Origin: Aliikangiella maris
GTDB taxonomy: Bacteria; Pseudomonadota; Gammaproteobacteria; Enterobacterales; Kangiellaceae
Direction of reading: 5' to 3'
Assembly: GCF_040719265.1 (NCBI RefSeq)
Contig: NZ_JBFDAH010000014.1
Location: forward strand, 1 to 64,000
Length of the DNA stretch: 64,000 nucleotides
Part shown: one piece after another, positions 56,370 through 64,000 of the stretch
Layout of the letters: each line of letters starts with the position of its first letter
Position numbering within the stretch: position 1 is the stretch's first letter
The notes under the pieces: generated by a model
The model's database searches: none
What the model was told of the DNA's origin: nothing
Seen by the model: the letters and a program-made list of their open reading frames with translations, nothing else
Made by a program: the position numbers and the translations under genes

Positions 56370-56786
56370 ATGCAATACGGCAAACTACTGATTCTGATAT
56401 CACTGTCAATATTCGCTTTAACCGCTTGTCAACAATCCTCAGATTCGCTTGGTAAAACAGGTGAGAAACAGCCAACAAGTGTTAACGCGACACCTAAAGT
56501 TAAACAAAACAGTTCGGAGACATCTGACATGCAACCCGTGCTTAACCTGCAAGGAACCGTAAAATATTTTTCTCACGAAGGTGGATTTTTTGGCATTATC
56601 ACCCAAGATGGCGAAAAATTATTACCAATCAATCTTGCCGAAGAATTTAAACAAGATAATGCCCATATTCAATTTAATGGCGAAAAAGCAACAGACGTTA
56701 TGACTGTCTATCAGTGGGGCACACCATTTAGAGTAAACAAGGCAAAATTAATCGAAGCAGGCACTCCCCCTAAAAAAGCTCAATAG
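56370..56786 (+). CDS. Lipoprotein with a small OB-fold-like domain
   Basis: 138 residues. The signal peptide ends in LTAC (lipobox), then a Ser/Thr/Gln-rich linker. The domain from about residue 61 reads GTVKYFSHEGGFFGIITQDG, then PINLAEEFK and YQWGTPFRV. It looks like a small OB-type fold found alone or in lipoproteins; the first strand resembles a cold-shock protein but lacks its RNA-binding aromatic pattern. The function is unknown. AAGG stands 11 bases before the ATG. Confidence 0.7.
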   Translation: MQYGKLLILISLSIFALTACQQSSDSLGKTGEKQPTSVNATPKVKQNSSETSDMQPVLNLQGTVKYFSHEGGFFGIITQDGEKLLPINLAEEFKQDNAHIQFNGEKATDVMTVYQWGTPFRVNKAKLIEAGTPPKKAQ

Positions 56787-56813
56787 CGCATAATGATTAA
56801 AATTTATCTGAGA

Positions 56814-57833
56814 TTAGTCAAATAAATCCCCTGCGACGGGTTTAATACCGAAATGCTGATACGCCAGTTTCGTGGCAACTCGTCCACGTGGCGTACGATG
56901 AATAAACCCTTGTTGAATAAGAAATGGTTCCAGCACATCATCAATAGTGTCGCGTTCTTCACTAATTGCTGCGGCCAGTGAATCAAGCCCAACCGGCCCA
57001 CCATCAAATTTCTCAATGATTGCCAGTAGTAACTTGCGATCCATATTGTCAAAACCATGATTATCAACATCAAGCAAGTTGAGGGCTAAGTCAGCTATTT
57101 GCTGGGAAATAACGCCATCAGACTTTACTTCAGCATAATCTCTAACCCTGCGTAATAAACGATTAGCAATACGCGGTGTACCTCGCGAGCGACGAGCGAT
57201 TTCACGAGCGCCTGCCGAATCAATAATCAACCCAATAATATTGGCCGACCTTTCCACAATTGCGGTTAAATCATCAATATCATAAAACTCTAAACGCTGC
57301 ACGATACCAAATCGATCGCGTAAGGGAGAGGTCAACAACCCTGCTCGTGTGGTTGCACCAACCAAAGTAAAGGGAGGCAAATCCAGTTTAATCGAACGAG
57401 CTGCCGGACCTTCGCCGATCATAATATCAAGTTGATAATCCTCCATCGCGGGATAGAGAATTTCCTCAACCATTGGACTTAAGCGATGAATTTCATCAAT
57501 AAATAAGACATCGTTTTCTTCAAGATTGGTTAATAAAGCAGCTAAGTCACCGGCTTTTTCCAGCACGGGTCCCGATGTATGACGAATATTAACTGCCATT
57601 TCATTAGCGATGATATTTGCTAAAGTGGTTTTACCTAAACCTGGCGGTCCAAATATTAGCGTATGATCTAATGCATCTTGGCGTTGGCGTGCAGCCTGAA
57701 ACGCAATATCCATCTGCTCTCTGACTTTTGCCTGACCTACATAGTCAGAGAGTTTTTTGGGGCGAATTGCGCGATCAACCTGCTCTTCGGTCCCCTGGCT
57801 GCTTGCACTTATTATTCGGTCAGTTTCAATCAT
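56814..57833 (-). CDS. ruvB: Holliday junction helicase motor RuvB
   Basis: 339 residues. AAA ATPase with Walker A GPPGLGKT (62-69), Walker B DEIH (113-116), sensor GATTRAGLLTSPLRDRFG, and a C-terminal winged helix (RTPRGRVATKLAYQHFG). With RuvA it moves Holliday junctions. ruvA and ruvC do not precede it here; an M56 peptidase gene lies upstream instead. It is separated from ybgC-tolQ by four genes. Confidence 0.97.
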   Translation of the reverse strand: MIETDRIISASSQGTEEQVDRAIRPKKLSDYVGQAKVREQMDIAFQAARQRQDALDHTLIFGPPGLGKTTLANIIANEMAVNIRHTSGPVLEKAGDLAALLTNLEENDVLFIDEIHRLSPMVEEILYPAMEDYQLDIMIGEGPAARSIKLDLPPFTLVGATTRAGLLTSPLRDRFGIVQRLEFYDIDDLTAIVERSANIIGLIIDSAGAREIARRSRGTPRIANRLLRRVRDYAEVKSDGVISQQIADLALNLLDVDNHGFDNMDRKLLLAIIEKFDGGPVGLDSLAAAISEERDTIDDVLEPFLIQQGFIHRTPRGRVATKLAYQHFGIKPVAGDLFD

Positions 57834-57993
57834 GTTAAAAAGTAAATTGTAATATCTAGTTATTTAAGTAGTATTTTAGCGCAAAGTTTAACTCATCTAC
57901 CAGTAATGTTTAATCGACCAGCCCATTTCTGAACTGATCGATATCGCTGGTAGTCTATATACAGATAGATTAAACAATAATGCGTATAAACCT

Positions 57994-59253
57994 TTATTGC
58001 ATCACAAACTGCATGGTATATCGCACATTAAACTCTTCTTTAGCTGGAAATTTCCACTGCTTAAGTGCCGCAAATGCAGCCTCGTCAAAGACACCAGCCG
58101 GAACCGACTGAAGCACCTTTAAATCATAGGGATTGCCATCGTGATCGATACTGTATTCAAATTGAACATACCCTTCAATATTATTTTCAGCTGCACTTCT
58201 CGGATAGCTGGGGTTAACGATATTAACCGGAATAATATGACTATCTTCGACCTCAGCTATCGAAAAGCCGCTGACACAGGTTAACGTCACAGCACCGAAT
58301 AATAAGCCCAAAACGGTGTGCCGAGTTTTAGTTGATTTACTTTTTAACATATTTAATCGCTCCTTTAACAATGATTGATTTTTCCAGTGGCTAATTAACG
58401 GATGTGTATGAGAACCACTGATTGCATTCACCAAAGCACGGCCATAATAACCCGCTTCAGTTAATCCAATTTTTTGCATGACACGATAGTCACAAGCAAC
58501 TTCCTGAGCTGCTTCAAATTGTTTTTCCCCCCAATAGACCAATGGATTAAACCAAAAGAGAATCTTGATGATCATTTTCAGCAAATTCCAACGGAGATCG
58601 CCGTGACGAATATGCATCAATTCATGACTTAATATAATTCGCTGCTGTTTGGGGCTATATTCACTAAAATTTTTTGGCAAAATGAGATAGGTGTTAATTA
58701 TTCCGACTACGGCAGGCATACTGAGTAAATGGCTATGTACAATTTTAAGTGACTTGAGTCGAGTTTTTGAATGTTTATTCGTTGTTAGCTTACTTTTATG
58801 TTGATCAGAAAAGTCTTCATTATCAGACAATATTTCCACTGCAACTTTTTCGACTAAGGTACTAACAGCCGTATTTGATAAATTTGAGAACGAGCGCTTT
58901 AATACATCATATCGAAAAACAAATAAACTAAACGTAATTGCCGCACCGGCACTCCAAATTAGTACCCACCATTCTACAAAAAATGAAACAGTATTCGATT
59001 GATTGATAGAAAAACCTTCTTGTTGAAGCGACAGTTGTGCCCAAAAGGTCATCATTGATTCATTCAGTGGCGCACTATGCCAAATCCCCCAATGAGCGGG
59101 AACACATAAATAAACTGGAATCACCCACCAGACTTGATATGCAACTTTAGGCGTTAACCAACGAGCAATAGCCTTGCGAAAAATCCCCAAAAGTAATATT
59201 AATAAACTTAAACCAAGACCTTTCATCATTATAAAAGCAAGTAGCGGTGTCAC
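57994..59253 (-). CDS. BlaR1-like M56 peptidase with C-terminal TonB domain
   Basis: 419 residues. N-terminal membrane helices (about 5-24, 38-55 and 92-113) are followed by a gluzincin-type site HELMH at 210-214 with IRHGD, then another helix (about 308-325). A TonB_C domain (about 335-419, YPRSAAENNIEGYVQFEYSI, then AFAALKQWKF) replaces the beta-lactam sensor of BlaR1. The GTG start is supported by GGAG. The BlaI-type repressor gene lies upstream with a 56-base gap. As in BlaR1/BlaI, ligand sensing probably triggers cleavage of the repressor, but the ligand is unknown. Confidence 0.85.
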   Translation of the reverse strand: MTPLLAFIMMKGLGLSLLILLLGIFRKAIARWLTPKVAYQVWWVIPVYLCVPAHWGIWHSAPLNESMMTFWAQLSLQQEGFSINQSNTVSFFVEWWVLIWSAGAAITFSLFVFRYDVLKRSFSNLSNTAVSTLVEKVAVEILSDNEDFSDQHKSKLTTNKHSKTRLKSLKIVHSHLLSMPAVVGIINTYLILPKNFSEYSPKQQRIILSHELMHIRHGDLRWNLLKMIIKILFWFNPLVYWGEKQFEAAQEVACDYRVMQKIGLTEAGYYGRALVNAISGSHTHPLISHWKNQSLLKERLNMLKSKSTKTRHTVLGLLFGAVTLTCVSGFSIAEVEDSHIIPVNIVNPSYPRSAAENNIEGYVQFEYSIDHDGNPYDLKVLQSVPAGVFDEAAFAALKQWKFPAKEEFNVRYTMQFVMQ

Positions 59254-59309
59254 TATTTTTTCTCCTCAGTCCGTTCAACGGCAATGCCAAGCAATTGTTG
59301 AATTACCCA

Positions 59310-59675
59310 TTACTTCTCAAGTTTTTTTAATAATGCTTTTAATTCTTGAATATCTTTATCGGATAACTGCTCATGTTTAGCAAAAGCGGCAACCAAATTG
59401 GTTACGCTACCACCAAAGACTCTTTGCAAAAAACCTGTTGTTGCCGACTGAATGTATGCGTCCTGCTGTAATACCGGAAAATAATGATAAATTCGTCCTT
59501 GCTTTTTAAAACCAATTGCTTCTTTTTTAAGCAACCGATTGATCAAAGTTTTTATCGTTTTATCTTGCCAATTTAACTCAGCATCGATTTTATCGATAAT
59601 TTCAAGAGCGGTCAGCGGCGATGATTGCCACAAAATATCCATAATTACTTTTTCTGAATCACTGATTTTATTCAT
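59310..59675 (-). CDS. BlaI/MecI/CopY-family repressor
   Basis: 121 residues. It has an N-terminal winged helix (SEKVIMDILWQSSPLTALEI, then KTIKTLINRLLKKEAIGFKKQGRIYHYFP) and a C-terminal dimer part. It is encoded just before the M56 protease that likely inactivates it. Two palindromes with TACA/TGTA cores lie 143 to 183 bases upstream of its start, in the divergent region, and are its probable operators. Confidence 0.88.
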   Translation of the reverse strand: MNKISDSEKVIMDILWQSSPLTALEIIDKIDAELNWQDKTIKTLINRLLKKEAIGFKKQGRIYHYFPVLQQDAYIQSATTGFLQRVFGGSVTNLVAAFAKHEQLSDKDIQELKALLKKLEK

Positions 59676-59817
59676 AACTTACTGTCTGATTTGGGTTAAT
59701 ATTTATGCTAAAAATAATTTTACTCATCATGCTAGCTATCTCTAAAAAAGGCCTTTTTACAGCGAAAGCTTCTCAACGCTTCACAATACAGCATTAGATA
59801 ATAGCGCTTCTTTTCTA

Positions 59818-59831
59818 ATTACACTTGTAAT
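59818..59831. promoter_or_regulatory. Candidate BlaI operator 1
   Basis: ATTACACTTGTAAT, a near-perfect dyad with the TACA-N2-TGTA core recognised by BlaI/MecI/CopY-type repressors. Confidence 0.65.
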
Positions 59832-59842
59832 CTAAAACCAAG

Positions 59843-59858
59843 GATTACACATGTAATC
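59843..59858. promoter_or_regulatory. Candidate BlaI operator 2
   Basis: GATTACACATGTAATC is a dyad with seven-base arms (GATTACA/TGTAATC) around CA. Its centre lies 26 bases from that of operator 1, so two repressor dimers could bind side by side. Confidence 0.7.
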
Positions 59859-59988
59859 ATTAAAAGCAAGAGGAAAATGAAAATAAATAAAATATGACAG
59901 GCGTCAAATTTAACTAAATGCTATTCGACTCATTTTACTATCTGTTATATATTTAAAGGGTCACTGGTAATTTAATTTGGGAAGCGTT

Positions 59989-60588
59989 ATGGAATATCTA
60001 TATGTGTTAATTACGGCTGCGGTAGCAGGCTTTATCGGCTTTTTAATTGGCCGAAATATTTCTGGCTCTGTTCAGGAAAAAAGCCGTTTAGAAAATTCAC
60101 TAAAAGAAAAACAGGATGAACTCGATGCATTCCGTAATAAAGTTACCAACCACTTTGAAAAAACGGCTGATCTGTTTAATCAGGTTTCTGACAGTTATCA
60201 ATCGCTATATGATCACATAGCCAAAAGCTCGAACCAATTATGTGCTTCTTCAACTTTTCAACTGCTACCGCAAAATGCGAAAGAACAGCAAAAAGTTAGT
60301 GCAGAAAGTTTACCACCTACGCCAAACCCAGTTCATGAGCAAAACACAGCATCTAATCAGTTATTTGATTCTAACCGGATGTATAATGCTCACGAATACC
60401 GCAATCAACCAAAAGAAGAAGATGAATCCGCCGAAGAAACATTGGATACATCAAAAGTTGTTGATATTGGTTCTGCCAAAGAGGACAAAAAGGATCCCGC
60501 AGGTCCTGCACTAGATTATGCCGTCAAAGCAAAAGGGGTTATTAACCATAATAGTCTGAACGACGAAAACGTCAAAAATCAATCTTAA
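59989..60588 (+). CDS. zapG: ZapG/YhcB (DUF1043) cell-envelope protein
   Basis: About 199 residues. One N-terminal membrane helix (about 4-22, AGFIGFLIGRNISG) is followed by a coiled coil (about 28-75, ENSLKEKQDELDAFRNKVTN) with the DUF1043 core NHFEKTADLFNQVSDSYQSLYDHIA, and a long disordered tail. In E. coli it takes part in division and envelope growth. The ATG at 59989 is chosen because GGGAAG stands five bases before; a TTG four codons earlier is less likely. Confidence 0.85.
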   Translation: MEYLYVLITAAVAGFIGFLIGRNISGSVQEKSRLENSLKEKQDELDAFRNKVTNHFEKTADLFNQVSDSYQSLYDHIAKSSNQLCASSTFQLLPQNAKEQQKVSAESLPPTPNPVHEQNTASNQLFDSNRMYNAHEYRNQPKEEDESAEETLDTSKVVDIGSAKEDKKDPAGPALDYAVKAKGVINHNSLNDENVKNQS

Positions 60589-61084
60589 GCCTCAATTATG
60601 GCTGATTATCGACTAACAGAGCATTTATCCACGAATTTGATATCATCTTGAATAGTAGTCACGGCCGTTGTGCTTGCTAACGTTGTGCTAGCTAATGTTG
60701 CAGTGACTTGTATCGTAATGGCTACTATCTTACTGACGGCTCTAACATTTGGCACAAGCTAACAAATATTTATTCTCGCGACTCTTCACTTAGTTGCTTG
60801 TGGGCTATTCGCATCAACTCTATTTATCATCTATCTACATTTATCACCTATCTATCAGGCTGTTACTTTTGACTATACCGATTTATTAACGCTGGTCTAC
60901 CTAAAATAAATCAATAAATAATTCAATCACCCAACAAAATTGTTAACACCTTCAATTTAAGAATATTCTTTTGCAGTGTTCATTTGAAGATTATGCTAGA
61001 ATTTGCCGGCCTATAATCGGTTTTTGAGCCAATATAACCCAGACAAATTCGGCATTTGAATTTGAATTATCAAGAGACTATTTA
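60589..61084. other. Intergenic region with a short repeat and a hydrophobic micro-frame
   Basis: 496 bases. The segment 60652-60762 is open and would encode a 36-residue hydrophobic peptide rich in Val, Leu and Ala but lacks a clear start or ribosome site. The remainder is AT-rich and holds the promoter of the next gene. No RNA gene is recognisable. Confidence 0.35.
60667..60711. repeat. 15-base tandem repeat
   Basis: GTTGTGCTTGCTAAC (60667-60681) and GTTGTGCTAGCTAAT (60682-60696) differ at two places; a third unit (GTTGCAGTGACTTGT) is strongly diverged. The period of 15 fits five codons in the hydrophobic micro-frame. Confidence 0.5.
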
Positions 61085-62377
61085 ATGAAAAAACTCATCA
61101 TCATCATTTTGGCGTTGGTTTTAATTACGCCATTTTTAATCGGCTTAAAAGTGGAAACTGAATACCGTATATTGATTGATAACATGAATGCCGATCCCAC
61201 TTACCACATTGAAATTACAGCATTCAACAAAGGCTGGTTAACTTCTGATGCGAAAGTGAAGATAACACCCGTTTTACCATTTAATGAACAAGAGCAATCA
61301 CCATTTGAATTGCAATTAATTCAAAACCTGCAACATGGCCCACTGCTGTGGCGGACAAATGGTTTAGGTTTTGGGTTAGTCGATAGCTCAATAAGCTTTG
61401 AATTCCCAGCAGACATTCAGCAGCAATTAAATAAAGTCAATACCTCTAACAAAGAGCCGTTATCAATTACTTCGCGTACCAGCTTTGATTTATCGAGTAA
61501 GATTCATCTAGAATTATTGCCTTTTAAAATTATTGATAACCAGTTTGAGGTTGAAGTTAAACAAGGTACAAGCTTACTGACAGTAACACCAGATGGTCAA
61601 TTAAAAGGACAATCCTCTTGGGGCGGAATATCTTTAAAAGATGAGTTGAATCAACAAATTGCAATAGAGAAATCCTCAACTAATATTGATATGACACTAG
61701 TTACCGGAGAGATGTTCAGTCCGAATGCCATCTTTGCTGGAATGATGGACTTATCCATTGAGTCGATGGTGGCATCTGGCAATGATCCCACAGAAAAACT
61801 GACATTCAAGAATATGAAACTCAATGCGCAATCTGATGCCAATCTTGAAACTGTCGGATTTAAATTTGCACTTTCCAGTCAGTTAATCGAATCGGCTTTT
61901 CAAAAGTTTGAAGATTTTAATTTTAATTTTCAAATTGAAAATTTTGACACTAAGACCTCTCAAGCGATAAGTGAGCTACTCACCAAAGTTCAAGCTGGCA
62001 CGGTCGATCCAATGCAATCTTCAGTACAGTTTCAAGACATGTTGCCTGCCTTAATCGCTAAAAATCCAATTATTAAAATTACTCAGCTTGGCGCAACAAC
62101 GACTTCAGGCAAATTGAACAATCAATTACAAGTTCAGTTTGACCAGCAAATTTATGACGCCAATAACCCGATGACCATGATAACAGCTATTAATGCAACA
62201 GCCAGTGGTTATGCACCAGAAGTATTTTTTAATGAGCTAGGCATGGCTGCCAATATTGAGCAGTTGGTTTCGCAACAATATTTAAAGCGTGAAAATGATA
62301 ACTTGACTTATCAATTCAGTTTTAAAAATGGACAAGCATTACTCAATAATCAACCAATACCTTTAGGTATGTTTTAG
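61085..62377 (+). CDS. DUF945 (YdgA-like) family protein
   Basis: 430 residues. An N-terminal signal anchor (about 1-20) precedes YRILIDNMNADPTYHIEITA and FNKGWLTSDAKVKIT, the start pattern of DUF945. The rest is a long beta-rich region, likely periplasmic. Function is unclear in all members. AAGAGA precedes the ATG by eight bases. Confidence 0.82.
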   Translation: MKKLIIIILALVLITPFLIGLKVETEYRILIDNMNADPTYHIEITAFNKGWLTSDAKVKITPVLPFNEQEQSPFELQLIQNLQHGPLLWRTNGLGFGLVDSSISFEFPADIQQQLNKVNTSNKEPLSITSRTSFDLSSKIHLELLPFKIIDNQFEVEVKQGTSLLTVTPDGQLKGQSSWGGISLKDELNQQIAIEKSSTNIDMTLVTGEMFSPNAIFAGMMDLSIESMVASGNDPTEKLTFKNMKLNAQSDANLETVGFKFALSSQLIESAFQKFEDFNFNFQIENFDTKTSQAISELLTKVQAGTVDPMQSSVQFQDMLPALIAKNPIIKITQLGATTTSGKLNNQLQVQFDQQIYDANNPMTMITAINATASGYAPEVFFNELGMAANIEQLVSQQYLKRENDNLTYQFSFKNGQALLNNQPIPLGMF

Positions 62378-62659
62378 AGAATAAGTAACAATTTTAATAC
62401 TACACATCAATATGATGATATTGAATGCGCACCATAACTAATGTTCACGCTTAAATATCATCGTATTGATAATTATGTTTTTTTCCTCAAAAGCAATCAT
62501 TTTCGCCTTAAAACCTACCGGATGTTATCTAAAAACCATATTTTTCACCGCTTCTCACGGTAATAACGAAAGTAAACTTGCAGTAAAAGATAACAGTGCT
62601 TACCATTGGAATTGAATCGCCAATCCCCAGCAACAATTAAAAGAATACGGCTAAACGCT

Positions 62660-63796
62660 ATGCAAATTATCAATAATCTCGTTTTTATTATTAAATCTAT
62701 TTTTTGGGGTATATTCATTGGCGCATTAATTCTATTTTTTATGCCTGAGAGCAAACTCCCTTTTAACTGGCAATCAGTCCAGGGTATGTGGGATTTTTAT
62801 CAACAACATCGCATCGAACTGCAGCATCAACAAGCCGATCCGCATTTGCAGGTTGAGGACATTTCTTTCGCCGATGCCGTTCAAAAAACGTATCCATCAG
62901 TTGTCAGCATCACGGTATTTCGACCAAAAAGAATTCGTGATAACTATCACTCAGACGCCAATTCTAAAATTCTCGATCTGGGTGTTGGTTTTGGCTCGGG
63001 TATTATTCTTGAAAACGGTTACATCGTCACCAACTATCATGTCATCATGAACTCAGATCAAATTAGTGCTAACTTTTATGATGGCAGACGCAGACTGGTT
63101 GACTTAGTTGGATTTGACAGGACCACCGATATTGCCATACTAAAAACGGATTTACCCGACTTAAAACCGGCTAAACTGGCTAATTCCGGCAATGTCCGTG
63201 TTGGCGATATTGTTATGGCGATCGGCAGCCCATTCGGTAGCAATCAGTCTGTTTCATTAGGTATCGTTAGTGCAATTACAGGTCTGCCTCAAATGAGAAT
63301 TCAAACCGATGCTGCCATTAACAGTGGTAACTCAGGCGGTCCATTAATTAATTCACATGGCGAAATCATCGGAATAAATCAGGTTTCAGTTAACTCTCGT
63401 GGTGGTGGACAAACCGGAATTAACTATGCCATTCCGATTGATAAAATCAAAGATATTGTCAATGGCATCATTCTCGATGGACGTTATAAACGCAACTGGC
63501 TGGGAATTACAGCAGGAGAATTAACTGATTTAGAAAGAAGTAAATATTTTCCAGAAGTTGAAGAAGGTAAAGGCGTTTTCGTCAATAAAATTGAATTAAA
63601 TAGTCCTGCAGATAAAGCTGGCATCCGTTATACCGACTTAATCATTGAATATAACGGTGAAATTATCAATAGCCTAAATGATTTTTACGACCTGTTCTAT
63701 CGAACGCCGATTGGTGCAACCGTTGAGTTTGTAATCATTAGAGATGGTAAAAAGTTTGCCGTTCCTGTTAAGCTCGAAGAAATGCAAGATACCTGA
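62660..63796 (+). CDS. degS: DegS/AlgW-type periplasmic serine protease
   Basis: About 378 residues. One N-terminal membrane helix (about 8-27) is followed by a trypsin-like domain with triad His127 (TNYHVI), Asp157 (RTTDIAIL) and Ser225 (NSGNSGGPL), then a single PDZ domain (about 285-375). DegS (AlgW in Pseudomonas) senses misfolded porins and starts sigma-E release by cutting RseA. I choose the ATG at 62660 because the membrane helix begins right after it; ribosome sites here are weak. The gene converges with murA; in Pseudomonas the algW and murA genes are also near each other. Confidence 0.9.
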   Translation: MQIINNLVFIIKSIFWGIFIGALILFFMPESKLPFNWQSVQGMWDFYQQHRIELQHQQADPHLQVEDISFADAVQKTYPSVVSITVFRPKRIRDNYHSDANSKILDLGVGFGSGIILENGYIVTNYHVIMNSDQISANFYDGRRRLVDLVGFDRTTDIAILKTDLPDLKPAKLANSGNVRVGDIVMAIGSPFGSNQSVSLGIVSAITGLPQMRIQTDAAINSGNSGGPLINSHGEIIGINQVSVNSRGGGQTGINYAIPIDKIKDIVNGIILDGRYKRNWLGITAGELTDLERSKYFPEVEEGKGVFVNKIELNSPADKAGIRYTDLIIEYNGEIINSLNDFYDLFYRTPIGATVEFVIIRDGKKFAVPVKLEEMQDT

Positions 63797-63808
63797 CAAT
63801 ACCGCTCA

Positions 63809-63831
63809 AATCGCCTGTCTATCAGGCGATT
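63809..63831. terminator. Hairpin between degS and murA
   Basis: AATCGCCTG/CAGGCGATT pairs perfectly around TCTAT. It overlaps the last murA codons, with no strong T-run. It probably serves both converging transcripts. Confidence 0.55.
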
Positions 63832-64000
63832 CGTTTGATTGAAGCTTTCATTAGTTGGAGCTTCTCTTCGATACACTCATATCCACGATCGATATGGTAA
63901 ATTCGATCGACCAAAGTGTCACCTTTTGCCACCAGACCTGCTAATACCAGACTGGCAGATGCTCGTAAATCAGTCGCCATAACCTGAGCTGCTCTAATCT
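63822..64000 (-). CDS. murA: UDP-N-acetylglucosamine 1-carboxyvinyltransferase, C-terminal end (cut by window edge)
   Basis: The minus strand reads RAAQVMATDLRASASLVLAG, then GDTLVDRIYHIDRGYECIEE and a short tail to a TGA at 63822-63824. This is the well-known MurA C-terminus, including the DLRA stretch, and the conserved YHIDRGYE segment. The enzyme makes the first committed step of peptidoglycan synthesis. The 5' part, with the catalytic cysteine, is beyond the right edge. Confidence 0.93.
   Translation of the reverse strand, partial: IRAAQVMATDLRASASLVLAGLVAKGDTLVDRIYHIDRGYECIEEKLQLMKASIKRIA

Larger units (their letters stand above)
59676..59988. promoter_or_regulatory. Divergent promoter region with BlaI-type operators
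   Basis: 313 bases between the repressor gene and zapG. It contains two operator-like palindromes (59818-59831 and 59843-59858). Otherwise AT-rich. It must hold the promoters for the blaI-M56 unit and zapG. Confidence 0.6.

Noticed and set aside
57949..57966. CTGTATATAGACTACCAG (minus strand) upstream of ruvB as a LexA box
   Set aside because: CTG and CAG are separated by 12 bases instead of 10, and the right half does not match ACAG at the proper distance.

Overview
The window looks like the chromosome of an AT-rich, aerobic, probably marine gammaproteobacterium. The evidence is the gene content and order: ispG-rodZ-pilW-rlmN-ndk, ybgC-tolQRAB-pal-cpoB, divergent ilvY/ilvC, degS next to murA, zapG, yebG, and a FimL protein of the pseudomonad type. 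The Kangiella/Aliikangiella group is my best guess, but this is inference. I saw no rRNA, tRNA, insertion sequence or CRISPR array.

Layout. Positions 1-2300 are a decayed accessory strip. It holds a cut secreted-protein gene, a small membrane protein, a frame-broken polymorphic-toxin tail with a possible immunity gene, and the last codons of a chemotaxis receptor. From 2444 to 9800 come a kinase/aminotransferase fusion, small proteins (DUF6164, YebG), the ilvY-ilvC pair and a DUF502 membrane protein. From 10050 to 21130 come FimL, a TerB-like protein, an unusual MshEN-domain membrane protein, two lipoproteins (one a beta-propeller), and an envelope-stress-like operon (MipA, DUF3019, response regulator, histidine kinase). 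From 21180 to 25940 lies a LysR regulator, aminotransferase, PEP-mutase-family enzyme and amino-acid symporter. The enzyme carries the phosphonopyruvate hydrolase signature, so this reads as a phosphonoalanine-use cluster. A TonB receptor follows.

Positions 28900-34750 are housekeeping: isoprenoid synthesis (IspG), cell shape (RodZ), pilus assembly (PilW), RNA modification (RlmN) and nucleotides (Ndk). A CadC-like regulator diverges from an unknown anchored protein at 35000-37700. From 38280 to 44950 an MksF-MksE-MksB condensin (Wadjet JetABC family) is packed directly behind queC, with no JetD nuclease visible; queE lies next upstream on the same strand. From 46170 to 51590 runs the Tol-Pal envelope operon. 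Further genes (GNAT, S9 peptidase, UPF0149, a lipoprotein) separate it from ruvB. A BlaI/M56-type sensing pair with two visible operator palindromes faces zapG. The window ends with a DUF945 protein, a DegS/AlgW protease and the 3' end of murA.

The most interesting items are the phosphonoalanine cluster, the queC-coupled condensin operon, the kinase-phospholyase fusion, the MshEN/membrane protein, and the toxin graveyard at the left edge.
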